A DNA stretch of 64,000 bases from Phallusia fumigata. Lineage: Eukaryota; Chordata; Ascidiacea; Phlebobranchia; Ascidiidae. A model generated the notes under the pieces. It worked only from the letters and a program-made list of their open reading frames with translations. It did not search any database and was not told where the DNA came from. Every line of letters begins with the position of its first letter. Position 1 is the first letter of the stretch. The position numbers and the translations under genes were made by a program. Positions 14,808 to 27,317 of the stretch are shown here, piece after piece. The DNA is taken from assembly GCA_008931825.1 (NCBI GenBank), contig QXVZ01008153.1, positions 62,001-126,000 of the forward strand, in the 5' to 3' direction.

Positions 14808-17800
14808 TTAGTTTGCCGCGTTAGTGGAGTTCGAAGCAGCGACTGTGGAATTTGAATTTGACTCGTTCGAAGAATCGAAGTCCCCTTCGTAGAGCAAGTC
14901 GCCCGAGGACTCGGTAAAAAGTCGAAAGCTCTCGCAGGTGTGGCAGCATGCAGAAGAGAATATAGGCATATGGCACCACTGCAGACGCAGCACCAGCATG
15001 CACGGGTTGTTCATTATGTCCACGTTGTAGTCTGCATCAGTGAGGAAAGGTTAGCTCGTCACCGTTAGTGTTTAGCAGGCTACGTGTTGAAATTGAAGCA
15101 AAATGCAGTTAATTGTTTGTGTAACATCTTGAACGCGTTCTTTAATGCGCTGCCTTGAATTATTAACTTTGGCGGTTATGCTGTCAAATTTATGAGTTCT
15201 AACACAGAGTTTAATCTGAAGCAATGTATCAAACAATATTTTCAAATAAAATGTTTTTGTGCTTCAAGTATTGTCAAACGGCCAACAAAATCGCAAATCA
15301 ATCATTTCGCATCAAGTCTTTTTGCCTTCGAAACAACCTTAAAAACACATACAAGCAACTGCATTTTGTCGCCAAAACCGACTAGTCAGAAAAGCAGGAA
15401 TATTTCAAGTAGCAACGTGCGGTTAAAAAGTAGCAGCCATGCAAGTTAACACATCGCCACCAGCACAAGGCACGTGACTTACCGTCCCTGCACACGTCCA
15501 GACACTGACCCATAGACAGTTGTCGACTTCCGTGGCACATGGTGCACTGACCACGGCGTGGACCGCTGCACTTACGGCAAGATGAATGACATCTACATTG
15601 CAACATGGCAAAGTGTAAATTCTAGAATTTTGCGACCGTTATAACTGTTTTCGATTATTTTGAATGTTTTAAAAAAACAACACTCATTTCGCCCGGCATG
15701 ATTTCTGCAGAAAAATAAAAAGCCAACACTAAACATTCTTGGCAAAAAAAAACTGATTTAAACCTACTTCAATGCTTATGAAAAAAATACTGGCCCCAGT
15801 TCCTAAAAGCGCCATGTTTTAATTATCAAACGTTTCGGCAATAACTCATACCATCATCAATGATACAATCAGGTTATTGCCGAAACGTTTGATGAATAAA
15901 ACATGTCGCTTTTAGAAACTATTCAAAGTGTATATCCTATTTTATGAATCGAGCCTTACCTGCGACACGTGCGACGGTGAGCATCGGGAAAGTACCGGTC
16001 GGGACAGGCCTGCGTGCAGCGTTCTCGGAAGAGCACGTAGTTTCCAGCACAAGCCGTACAGCGGATTGGAGAACCGATGCAACGTTTGCAGGACTGGTTG
16101 CAAACACGACAGCCGGCTGATATCGATACAAGGTATGTCCCGGTAGGACAAGACGGACGACAATTCCCAGCCTCAAAGCTGTAAATAACAAAGGAATGGT
16201 TGCAACTGGGGAATTTGGATTAGAGATGCAGACTTTAGTATCTCGGTACTGTATTTGAACACGGGTTTTTATTAGGTTAGCGCAATGGATTTCGAACTTT
16301 TTAAAACTATTTGCGAAACGGACATTTTTTCGATGATTGGCGGTTACATATAAATTTAATTTAAATTAGCTTTACTCGATCACGATTCGGCATCACTTTG
16401 TGTTTGGCAAAATCACTTTCTTTCCTAAGATCGCTTCACCGTCCCCTAGGGAGTCGCGGAACCCATACAGAACCGCTGGGTTAGGAAATTAAAAAAACAA
16501 ACGCACGACCAGCAATGCAGGATGCGATTAATGCGGTTCTCGAAGATTCGAATCCTAAACAATCCAAAACTAAAAGTACGTTTTTATCGGTCGATGTGGA
16601 TTAAAAATCATGCGCATTTTTTTAAAGAAAACCGCCTTGAAGCAACGTGATGCACACATTGTACTCACTTAAACGTTAATTGCGTAAAAAGAACGCCAAA
16701 TAAACAAAAAATTGTACAGGTTTCTTCACACTTCACGGCTTGTTCCAGACTATGCCTTACTGCGGGTGAATGCCAGTTCAATATAACACCATCAAAAACG
16801 TCCGCAGTTGGAATTTCTATTTATGGACGTAAGTAGTTGTTAGTCAGCATGACGAAGCATAATACATAGAGCAGCACTTAATCTCGGGTTTAACGGATAA
16901 ACACAACACAGTGCCTCGAGCCCCGAAGGTTGACCCACAACACCCTTGGAATTCGACCGAACCTGATTTTTGAAAACCACAAACTTACACGAATCCAGGT
17001 CTACATGACGTACAACGGCTGCTGCGGTGCTGACAAGTTTTGCAGAGTTCATCGCAAATCATGCAGTTTTGCGTGGCTGCAAAATGAGAATTGTGATCGG
17101 GTATTTTCATGTGTAATAATTAAAAGACGGCCAAGTTAGCCGATACATAAATTCAGGTATGTATTAAATTTGGTTTATTTACTGTTATGTTTTGATTCAT
17201 CAGGTAGCATTTTTTTAATTTCGTAAACAAATTTTTGTATTTTTTGGACTAAATTCCAGAATATTAATTCGCAATAAACTAACGTGGGGTTTTTAGTCCT
17301 TGCAACTGATATCTTTGTTTATCAAACGTCGTTCCGTATCATTTTTAAATCATCTAACAACAACCACCTACATGGTTCAAGGAAATATCCCTGGCTGCAA
17401 GTTTTTACACAAGCCCCGTTAACAATGGCGAATCCCGGGTGACAAGACGTACAATTGTGGGGTCCGCCGTCGTCACAAGTCAAGCAGCTTCTCCAGCAGT
17501 GCTGTGAAAACAAAGCGTTGTGAACAATGAAAGAGTAAAAGGTTGGGTTGTTCTTGGTTAAGAGTCAGCTACAGAAACAATATTATTTGAAAACACATTT
17601 AATTTGTATGGCGCCATTGTCATCGATTACAAAAAAGGGTGTAAGTCTTAATGTAATTTAATTTAATTTACATGTGTGCACAATTAACGGTTTTGAAGAA
17701 TCTCAATGTATAGATACAAGCCAGTACTTGTACGTATTTTTTTACGTTTCGACAAACGCGGTTGTCATCTTCAAGATGGTAGAGGTTTGTGTCTTGAATA

Positions 17801-20800
17801 AAGACTTATATCTTTTTATTGACACGCAAAACTCGTAACATGACGCGTTTTTGTCCAAGGTGCTTACCTTGCACATTCGGTTGGACGGGTCGATGTACTG
17901 TCTGGTCGCACAAGCCGCAATGCATTCCCCATGCACTGTCTTCACGTGGCGACATCGCGTACAATCCCGCGAGGTGGCGCCACAGCACCCGTTACACTCC
18001 GGATGACAGTGGTCTTGCGGAAAAGCTGCAAAAAAGGCAAACTTCATCGGACCGAGTGGGGACGGTTTGTTTAATTCAGCGTTTCTCCACTGTTTTTCTT
18101 GTATTGCCCCCCGAACGGCTATATGATTTAAAAATACCTTCCCTCAATAGACAAAAGTTAAAACGAACTTATTTTACGGACAATATACGACGGCTGAGGC
18201 TAATGTAATGACATCAGTTTTGAAGAGAAAGGTGACCAATAATGCCTTGTCGTTGTATTCCGTTTTAACTGCCACATCTTTTCTAAACGCCCCTCGCTCA
18301 TGTATGCTCCGGCGTCCATTAATTTGATTTGATTGCTCGAAACGCAACTTGGTTTCAAGAATACTTTGCTCAATCCAGTTTAAAATGGATGGACCAGTTG
18401 ACTTGTGACGTCACTTTTAAAAATTAGAAAAAACTTTTCTTACCATAAACGAACAACACTTTACTCATCGGGCTAAGTCAAGTTTTAGCACAAATCCTTT
18501 TTTTAATTGCAATTTCAAGCCTACACACAATACTGTTCTTTGCAATGGAAATAGCGAAAAAATGTGATATTACAACGTTTTTTAAATCTCTATACCTTCA
18601 CAGTTGCTGTAGTTGAAGTCGGGCTGGGGGTGCGTTTTGGTTCCGAAAAAAATAAGTTGCCACTGTTGGAGCATCCCGTGTCTCGATGCGTCTCTGTGCC
18701 GCAGACTCTTCGGGTAGTCTCGGATCTCCAGCTCCCAGACCCCCATCGGGTTTTCCCCCCAGTGGTGTGTCGTCATAAACTCCCATTCACGAAAACCGAT
18801 CTTGGAGCGGTCAAAGTCTCTGCAATGGGACGACTTTAGTCAACAATCCAATGTTTTTGAGGAAAAAATTAAAATGTTGTAAGAAACATTGAGGCAGTTT
18901 ACGCTTCCCAACAAATGCCTAGTTCATGGTTGGGCAGCCATTCCTAACCCGCGGGCCAAGATCAGTAAGGTCTCAGTGGGCCGTACTAATTTGGTGTATA
19001 CAATTTCGTTCCCTAGTTTACTGTACATGATAATTTTCAAAAACAGCGAATTAAGGTAATATTAATAGAAATAAGATATCTCCATTTATTCAGCTGTAAA
19101 TTACAAAAAAGTACAATTCTTTACATAGTTTTTTTAGCGGGCGGGATGATTTTGTTTGGCCGTCCGGATTTGGCCCGCGAGCCGTAGGTTGCCGGCCCCT
19201 GAACCAGATGGTGCTCGACCATTTTGACCGGTGTAATTGGGATTTTAAAATAAAGTCACAATCATAAAAATCATTGGGGATCACAGCCCTACATTGGAAC
19301 CCATGGCTTAATTGTGCTTCTACTAGCACAAAACTTGAAAGGGTGACTGCAGCATCTTACTTCTCGCACCTAACTTGACTGTTTGAAGCATTTATTCGTT
19401 GCCTCCACAAGTCAATAAACGCAATAAATACTACAGGCAGACGCCCGGTGATTCTAAGTCTAACATACACAGGTGAACTTTTACCAACCTTCGTTCTAGA
19501 ATGTTCGAAACCGTTCCGGACGGTGACTCCAAAAATATTTGCAGATCACCCCGTCGCGGGTGAGTGAGTGTGACGCGCAAGATCACGTGCTCCAGGTAAG
19601 CGATCTCATTGGCTTGGCGGAAACAGGCGCGCGTGTCCATGGAAACGGTTACAAAACGATGGAAAGAGATTTCCACACTGTAGAAAAATCCATTTTACGG
19701 TTAGTGCTTTTCGTTTGCTGCAAAATTTATAACGACGCGCGAAAAAAATTGTCGCACTTCAAATTATTGACCCCATTTCATTCAACGTCATGGCTCGCAA
19801 GATACGTTAGGCCATTGATTCCCAAACATGAGGAATTCATGAGTTGATGATTACATGAAAACATAATAATTTGGTATGCGTTATAAGTTTGCATTATGCA
19901 AGCATAGTTTTAAGCAGCTTGCACAGGTGGTTTTCTTCTGACCCCCCTTTAGCGGTTTTATCGCCCCCTAGGTTGCCCCCATTCGTGTTTTCTATATTGC
20001 GCCAAACTCACTCTCTTGTGAGACACCTTCATATATAGCGCATATATATGCTTGTGAGACTCCTTTATATATATTTGACGGTGTATATACAGCGCGTTCA
20101 ACGTCGATCCACCAAATGTTGCAGCTATTTCCGGCCTGGTGATTGCTTTAGTGGTATCGTGTTGTTACGATTCCCATCACCCAGCGAATTAAACTCAACT
20201 CAACTTAACTTATGAACCTACTTGTTAAGCCTTTGGGGGAGGTTAACACATTCCCTCTGAGGGGGGACCTCCACCCATGACTTGGCTACGTGTGTCAGCG
20301 CAGCAGCATCCAGTAACCCGAACCCAAACACGTGCGAAACATTGAAACCGGCTCCATTCACGACCCAGTCCGGTGCAGTGAGGCCTCTTGAGTTGGAAGT
20401 TCGCACAATGATGTGCTGCACATCTCGCCAGGTCAAATTGCTGTTGGCTTGGAGCATGAGGGCCACGACCCCGGCCGCCATTGGCGCCGACGCCGAGGTG
20501 CCTGTATGTTGATGAGTGCATGTGCTGCGCAGGTCTGTGGTGATCTGTCAATCAAAATGCGATAGTTACAAAACAAATCCATGCTCAGGCCTTATTCAGA
20601 GCGGAATTTAGAACGGATTTTGGAGTGTCACGTAACTGTACAGGTATGTCAGGCGGAAATTCGCAGATTTGCTACGTAGAAAAATACAAAACAAGACTCA
20701 AATCAAAAACAAACAACCTGATGATCAATCTGCATCAACTGTTTTAAGTAAATATTTTTGTGAATCCGATCAAAAGTCACAAAATACTTTAAAATACTTG

Positions 20801-23800
20801 CTTTGTATCAACTTGCAAAATAATAAACTTCTAGGTGACTGACTTTAAATATTGCTTTTCTTAAATTTGACGTTTTTAGTGCCTGTGGGCGAACCTTCAT
20901 TGAACCTTTAATAAATGCTGTACGTGGGACACATCAATGACAGCACCATATTCGGAGCAGGAAATAAGGAAGTAGAAACATCATCACTAGGTTTTTGCAA
21001 CATTTTTATTGCATTTCTCCCCGGGGCAAAGTAGTTTTAAAATGCATTCCTGTGGCCTGAAAACACCAGGTTTTGTTCGGGGTGAAGTATCACCTTGAAC
21101 ATGCCGCAAAATATCGAGGAATGCATATTGATTGACAGGTCTTATCACAACGTTGATACAGAATCATAAAGTGTAGATTGTTACATGAGCTTATGGTTCA
21201 TGATTCACGGTTTAAAAGATCCGAGTCCGACACGACATGGCGTTTTGCATGTAACGCGCGGAATCCGATAATCACAGGATCTCAATGTACATCAGGCAGT
21301 TGCAACGTAAACCCAAGTTATTACATCAGTGAAGCTGATTCGACGACTATGAGTATATCGTAGCGACCCTTCACTCTTAAACGTTTGAGCACTTTTAGCA
21401 TGTTTTGTGGGGGTACCTTCGAAAACTACAGATGTGTTTGGTACCACAGGTGCACTAGGTACATGTGGTTCTCCCAAATTTCGTGTTTTTACACGTTTTT
21501 CCATTTTCGCCACTATCCCATTCATTACTAACAGTATTTTGCTTGGTACCTGTAGAACTTCGAGTCTAAAGCAGTATTGTTTGTTTTTCGTGTCTACCTT
21601 AGTGCCTGTTAGTGTTAGTACCTAGCGAACCTACACTTTTAGAAGGCGCTGCCCAATTGGTGTGGTCAAACTAGTAAGTTATTCAATAGAACGTACATAC
21701 AACGCAAATGTGTTTCAAAAGACAAAAAAGAGATCGGGGCCTGTCCGAAACTTCGTTTACAAGGCAATGCGGATTTCTCAAGCTAATACCTCGGGAGCCT
21801 TTGACACATATTAGGCATTTGTTGAAAAACATTGTCACGGTGAGTTTTAGGAAATTCGCAACGAAACTATTCCTAAAAACACAAAATTGAGCGATCTGCA
21901 GCCGCCGTTGATCCCCAAAGTAGTTTAAACCAAAAAAACTCGGCAAATTTCTTATTTTGAGCACCAAAAATTCGCGCAATTCTGGGGGCTACGCCAAAAA
22001 CGTCAACACAAAACAAAAGACCCGTGCTTAAGCGCATCAGGTATCCAGACGGTAGTTATCCGACACGTTAAGCGTGTTGTGACTACGCCAGGATCCTTGA
22101 AAATCCTGAAACACGCGCCGTGAACCGAAAAACAAGTTGTCTAAGACCTCAGGCACGCGACAGAGTACAATTTAGCGCGATCCCATCGCTGGATTAAACG
22201 CAAAAATCCGACAGCAGTCAATCAAATGTAAAACGATTACTGTAGTGACGCAAGTGTCTTTGGCTCGCTGAAAAGGTAACAGCACGCGAATGCCGTTGGA
22301 TAAAGTGTGATTTACAGCAAATTAGACGGATGCTTTTTGGAATTTGGGGTCTTTTTGTGCATGTTACGTAACACCAGCCCTTAGTGGTTCCCAACCGTAG
22401 AGGAATTCCACCTCTGCGGGAAGGTATTTTATTACTAGAGGGGAGGAATTTACAATTTATAGTTTAAGTTACTTATTAGTTTGGGTATTACCTTTTAGCT
22501 ATTTTAGGTACACCAGTGGTTACAAACCTTGTCTAGCAGAGATGAATAATAATACTTCACTGTCTAGTAAGGGATGAATAAAAAGTTCCAAGCTAAGTAA
22601 ACTAAGTTCAAAGTAAGAAATGCATCAAAAAGGGTTGGGAACCACTGGGCTAGCCGTTGGATTTTTCCCCCGACCTTGCGGTGTGAAATATAATATTTTT
22701 ATCTCCATAGCTAAAATTGTCCCGACTGGAGTTCAGCCGATTTCGGTTATTCTCGTTCCTCGCTTCTGTGATGGACGAGCTCCCAATGAACCGAAGTCAG
22801 TTTGCGCGTTGGCAATTTCCGTTCGCGAAGGAGAAACTAGTTTTCGGGAAAATTGCGGAACCGCGGGGCTGTTTGCACAACGCAGGTTTTTGGAATCGTA
22901 AAAGATTTCCTATTATGCTCCAACAAAGCTGTGTGGGTTTCTATACGCGAAAACGGATGATTTTCTCCACATGTCATCTAACCGACAAACATATTTTTTC
23001 ATGGAATTTTTCGTTCGACGAAAAATTTGCACTTGACTTAAGCCGTCCAGCCAAGACTTACCACTTTGCCTTCGAAGACGTCGCCGCTGCTGTAAGTTGT
23101 AGCAAGGGTGGACGCGCATCCTTCCAAGTACCAAGGCCTATAGCCGTACTGCGAAACACTGGAAAACAAACGAATAAATAATAGGAATGTTGAACCTACT
23201 GGGAAACGGTGAGTTCATCGGTAACCGAAGCTGGCGTTAACGCGGGTTCGGAAATTTTTGTGAACACACTCACAAAATGCGATAGGGAGACGAAGGGGGG
23301 GTTTTGGATGACAACAGTTGTCCCCATCACACCTCTCGTTGTTACTGCGACGTCACTAGTTGATGACGTCATAACGTTTGTTTGTCCGAAAGACCCTTAA
23401 TTTTTTTAGGGGGGAGTATGCTAACAACAACCACTGCTGACGTTGCCATTAGTACGTCACCGGTTGGTGACGTCATAAGGTGTGTTAAGGACATACTGTA
23501 CCAAGATACAGGAGCGATTACTTTGCTGAAAAATGTCTACGCTGCTTCCTTTTTCTACAACGTTTAAGCCAAAAATCGTTCGTAGGACGTTATCGAAAGC
23601 AATTTCCAGAAACAGAGGGCGACAGGTATTTAAGATTATTATCACTTGGTGGATTTTCTGGGCAACGACGTCTTGTAATGGATTTTGCTTGTACATTGGC
23701 GACGAAAGACTGCTAATTCGACGTCGAAATTTTGGAGAAAACATACCATTAGCGTCTGATAAAATTCCTTAGCCTACAGACCTGCACCACGAAGGAAGAA

Positions 23801-26800
23801 ACAACTTTAGCCTAAGGAAAGATCGAACAAGTCAAAAAGCTTTCCCTAATTTGTTCACCAATCGACAAACGATAAACAAATAAAACTCGCAAACAAATGC
23901 CATACACTTTAAGAGACCAAAAAATGTGAAGTACTTTGGGGTGCTATAGCATTAAAAATTCCACAGATACGAGTAAATCAATATACCTGCTTATGCCGAT
24001 GGTATATATGCTGTTGATGTATCCGTCGCACGAGCAGCTGTCTTTGTTGTGGCCACCGTTTCCGGACGCCCAGATGTAGATGGCGCCTCGTCCGCCGCGG
24101 CCCCGACGTGCGCCGTTCTTAAATGCCGCTTTCGCGAGCAGTCCTGGCCCTAGACGAGACAGGCAGACGGTAATTTTAGGTTACTGTTCGAAGGTTTGTA
24201 AGATTAGGCGGCATTTCGACGATGTGGATGCGATCCAGAACAAGTGGATTGTGATTCATGTTGGAAATGAAATGAAAAAAATATGCCGAGCTACATAAAG
24301 TTGCTACTTTTTTGAAATTCCGTTGCTAAATTAATAGTATTTTTTTAAAAACTACGCCTGTGTGTATATATACCTAAATACGGTTTAGTTGTGTAAATGT
24401 TGATTTGTTTTATTTTAAGGTTTGGTTCATGGACCATGACGCCACTCGTGAGTTCACACCGTAACTTAAAAAATATTTACCTAAACTTTTAGGTTTGACA
24501 TATTTTCGCACATAAGTATTTTTGCACCTTCAACAGTCGTTCCATCGTCGTCTGGTCCCCACGATGCGCTGTAAATATCGATGTGGTCCAAAGCAAAGTT
24601 CAGCGATCTTGCTTCAACTCTGTCTGTTACTTCGCCGTCTAACATTCGAACACCTGCAGTTAAGATTAGATCAACATTAGATTACAGCAGTGTTTCTTAA
24701 TCCAAAGTCCACGGTCTCAAAAAGATACGTGAAGGATTTTTGCGAGTCCGCGACCACCTCGCGACATTATTTAACTTTACACCAAAATCCTCGTCACTTT
24801 CTGTTCCTTACTACCGCATGTTACACAATACCATTGTGCTGCAGTGATCAATTATTTGTACGTTGCTGTTTAATACATTGTTTCCATTATCTTACATCTT
24901 CATTGAGACCACGAATTTGTATAGTGCAGAATAATAGTCCGGGACATAAAAAGTTGATGAACACTAGTTCATTGCGTAAAATCCTGTAAACGGTTTTTAC
25001 CTCAATATAATATACAAGTGTCCTATATTTCTATTTTCAAGACCAAATTCGTCGAAAAAAGACCATTACGTGGAACGTTGCCAATATCGTTACGCAATCG
25101 GCTAGCGCGCATCAGGTTGTGTGCTCAATTTTTGATTCCGAGTAAAAACTTCGTTGATACCAGTGATCCAAAAGTTTTTTGTCCGGCAAACCCATTCAAG
25201 GGAAGACATCTTCATGCGGCACCGGCAAAGAGTACAGGTAAACGAAACGGCATTTTATCAAGGAAACGACGGACTACAGTTTAATAGAAAACTACAGCAA
25301 ATGTATCGGCCATAGGCATTATTCGTGATGTCAAAAAACAACAAATGTGACATAAAATTTGATAAACTTCTTTTTTTTGTTCGGCTTACTACACGTTTTA
25401 ATTCCTTACATTTCGAATTTTTCGTGATCCCAAAATTACATTTTGAGACCCTAACTGCGTTGGCAAAGCATTGTCCGAAAAAATCTGCCCCAAACCAAAC
25501 TTAAACCTCCCAAACTACAAAAAATAACAAACAAATCCCAACATAACAAACGACACAACAAGTCTAAGCACGATTGACCGAGCGAACTTCTTAGTATTTT
25601 CAGCCTATTTCTGGTAAACATATTGTTACCGGTGACCTGGGGACGAGGGCAGAGACTTTGCCAATATTTGAACACAGCTTGATGCCGGACAAACAAGACT
25701 TGCGTGCCAAAGGTGGAATATTACTTGTATTGTTGTGAGATTTGTTTGCACATACTGCTGTATAAGGTTGCTTTGGTTGGGAAAAGGAATGTAACAATGT
25801 ATAATGCAAACAGGTTGTAGTTAATTTTGTTTCGAAGTTGCAAAGAAAAAAGGCTTCTACTGCAGTATAAAATCTGCCTCTCTTTCATTTCAACTTGCAA
25901 TCAAAATTCTTTGCCTTGTAAACCTTTTTTAAAGTACCATCTTGTATTGAGTCACAAAAAAATATTTTTAATGCAATAAATGCTTTTGAGTTTTTACCAA
26001 CCTCCAATTTTGGCACCATATGCTATCCCCACGCTGCAAATGTAGTTGTCCTGCACAGCAGCCACCACTCCAGCACAACGGGTCCCATGTTTGTTTTCAT
26101 TTAATGGGTCATACCTGGGTGTAGGGTCATTATCACCATCGTTAATGTCCTTCGAAGCTAGAGGATCCTTAAAACAAGGCAAAGGGATCATGAAAATGGT
26201 TTGTCACATGTCGAAAGTTGGATTTTCTAGCCTACGTAATTTGGTACGAGATCTGGGTGGTTCTTTTCAATTCCATCATCCAGTATTGTAGCAACAATCC
26301 CCTTGCCAGTATAGCCTGCCCTCCAGGCATCTAGGACACGCATGCTACATGGACACACAGAACTGTTTCCCTCGCCGCAATGCTAAAAAGAGGCATGTTT
26401 AAAAATTAACGTTCGAACACAACCTTTTAATAAAAGCCAAGCAACTTTGTTAAATGAATGTTAAACATTTGTGACATTGATTTATTTCAGTAAAAAATTT
26501 TTAATGATGTGAGGCACAAGTAATTTACCATGTACCACATGTCATCCCAAGAAGGATCGTTTGGGGAGCGATTTGGTATTGGCACTGCATCCCTCTTGAC
26601 TCTATAAAGCTTCTTGAGCCTCTCCACATACAGGACCTTTCAACACAAAAATTTACAAGATTTAAATACTTAATGTTTGTTAAGACAGAGATTTACGACC
26701 AACCTCTTTTGCTCCTTTAAGTAGTTTGATGTGGTAACTTTGCCGATTGCCAAATTCTATGGATCGCTTTCGGAGCCTTTTGTTGGCAAAGATGTACCAG

Positions 26801-27317
26801 TCATCCAATTCCTCCACCTAGAAAAAATTTAAACTTTAATGATAAATTACATTCATTAAGTCATACCCCTATTTTATGAAAAAAATTCTGTTTCCACTAC
26901 TTCAGAATTTTTGAATAATCATTAATTAACAAACAGCAGTTTAAAATCTCCCTTCCACTTAAAGCATCAAAAAACAATTTTACATCTGTCCAAAGACACC
27001 CTAGCTCATAATCCAAAAGTGGTGACACAAAAATGAAATGAAAGATAAATGATTTTTTTGCTTACTGGTCCTGTGTTGATAAAACCATATCTTTCAGCAA
27101 TTGCATTTGCAACCTCCATGCCCCCAGGAATATCAACTGCAAATTCATTAAGATATATTGTTGGCTTTGGTGTTTTCAAATGGCGATGTGATGGTTTATG
27201 TCTCGATGCTTGGACATTAATCAAAGAATGTGAAAAACAAATGATTGCCATCAAAACAATCGCACTCTGTGAAGAGGTCAATTTTTTCCTATTGCCCTTT
27301 TCACGGATAAATTCCAT
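14808..27317 (-). CDS. PCSK6: Proprotein convertase subtilisin/kexin type 5/6-like (PACE4-type), complete, 17 coding exons
   Basis: This is a secretory-pathway serine endoprotease that cleaves precursors after paired basic residues. Exons, in transcript order: 27066-27317, 26704-26817, 26529-26636, 26236-26382, 26002-26167, 24528-24653, 23987-24149, 23062-23158, 20222-20544, 19489-19677, 18596-18819, 17868-18025, 17372-17501, 16989-17076, 15960-16178, 15483-15592, 14808-15031. All have AG/GT borders and join in frame to 945 residues (human PACE4 is 969). The parts are: a signal sequence (about 1-36, hydrophobic [10 protein letters not shown]); a prodomain with internal RLRKRS and the activating site RVKRD; the catalytic domain with Asp193 (ILDDGIE), His234 (NKHGTRCAG), oxyanion Asn335 (ASGNGG) and Ser408 (GTSASAP); a P domain (about 499-636); furin-type Cys-rich repeats (about 638-870); a PLAC domain (Cys882, 891, 900, 901, 904); and a Ser/Asn-rich tail. 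There is no transmembrane segment, so a secreted form is expected. The start is the first in-frame ATG after a TAA; an upstream non-coding exon cannot be excluded. The choice between PCSK5 and PCSK6 is uncertain. Confidence 0.95.
15801..15916. repeat. Long imperfect inverted repeat (foldback hairpin) in a convertase intron
   Basis: Arms of about 45 bases, 15801-15845 and 15873-15916, are reverse complements with few mismatches, around a 27-base loop. The arms contain cgtttcggcaataac and its complement. The loop read on the minus strand gives ttgatgatgg followed by ccgaaacg, a motif seen in many dispersed invertebrate repeats. It lies in the intron between coding exons 15 and 16 of the convertase gene and does not touch the splice sites. 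Confidence 0.7.
17709..17785. repeat. Dispersed repeat, second copy of the 10388-10463 family
   Basis: This shares gatacaagccagtacttgt and cgtttcgacaaacg with the copy at 10388-10463. On the minus strand it forms a short stem, gacaa to ttgtc, directly followed by gaaacg. It is located in the intron between convertase exons 12 and 13, about 80 bases from the donor of exon 12. Confidence 0.5.
18935..19201. mobile_element. hAT-type miniature transposon in a convertase intron
   Basis: The right end read inwards begins CAGGGGCCGGCAACCTACGG and continues with the ctcgcgggcc stretch typical of hAT termini. The left end (cagccattcctaacccgcgg) is a worn match that includes the shared cgcgggccaa block. 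The element is about 267 bases with no coding capacity. No clear 8-base target duplication remains. It lies between coding exons 10 and 11 of the convertase gene. Confidence 0.6.
20121..20206 (+). repeat. SINE-like short repeat with AACTC tail, copy 2
   Basis: This is homologous to 4873-4964, ending in attaaactcaactcaactt. It contains ttagtggtatcg and gttacgattcc, which resemble tRNA A- and B-box sequences. It sits in the convertase intron between exons 9 and 10, ending 15 bases before the exon 9 donor. It is inserted in the orientation opposite to the gene. Confidence 0.55.
20545..23061. other. Largest convertase intron, with a hAT-like insertion
   Basis: This intron of about 2.5 kb separates the exon ending in the GDVFEGKV segment from the exon carrying the catalytic serine. 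Apart from the miniature transposon at 22382-22647 I see no coding sequence, RNA gene or conserved motif in it. Open frames crossing it are short and have no recognisable content. Confidence 0.6.
22382..22647. mobile_element. hAT-like miniature transposon
   Basis: The termini are inverted repeats: AGTGGTTCCCAACC on the left, and CAGTGGTTCCCAACCC on the right read inwards. These match 14 of the first 15 bases and match the hAT consensus closely. The interior of about 265 bases is A/T-rich and has no transposase. The flanking octamers do not match clearly, so the target duplication is lost or the borders are a base or two off. Confidence 0.65.

Noticed and set aside
16480-16560. B-box-like gattcgaatcc suggesting a tRNA gene
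   Set aside because: There is no A box, acceptor stem or anticodon arm in the preceding 70 bases.
24688-24720. cagtgtttcttaatcc as a hAT left end in a convertase intron
   Set aside because: No matching right terminus or target duplication was found nearby, so a single 16-base resemblance is not enough to call an element.
26241-26248. Alternative donor in convertase exon 4, directly after HPDL (gtacca)
   Set aside because: Using the next GT (after AATTAC, gtaggc) restores the conserved H-P-D-L-x-x-N-Y-D segment of the family, so the exon ends at 26236.
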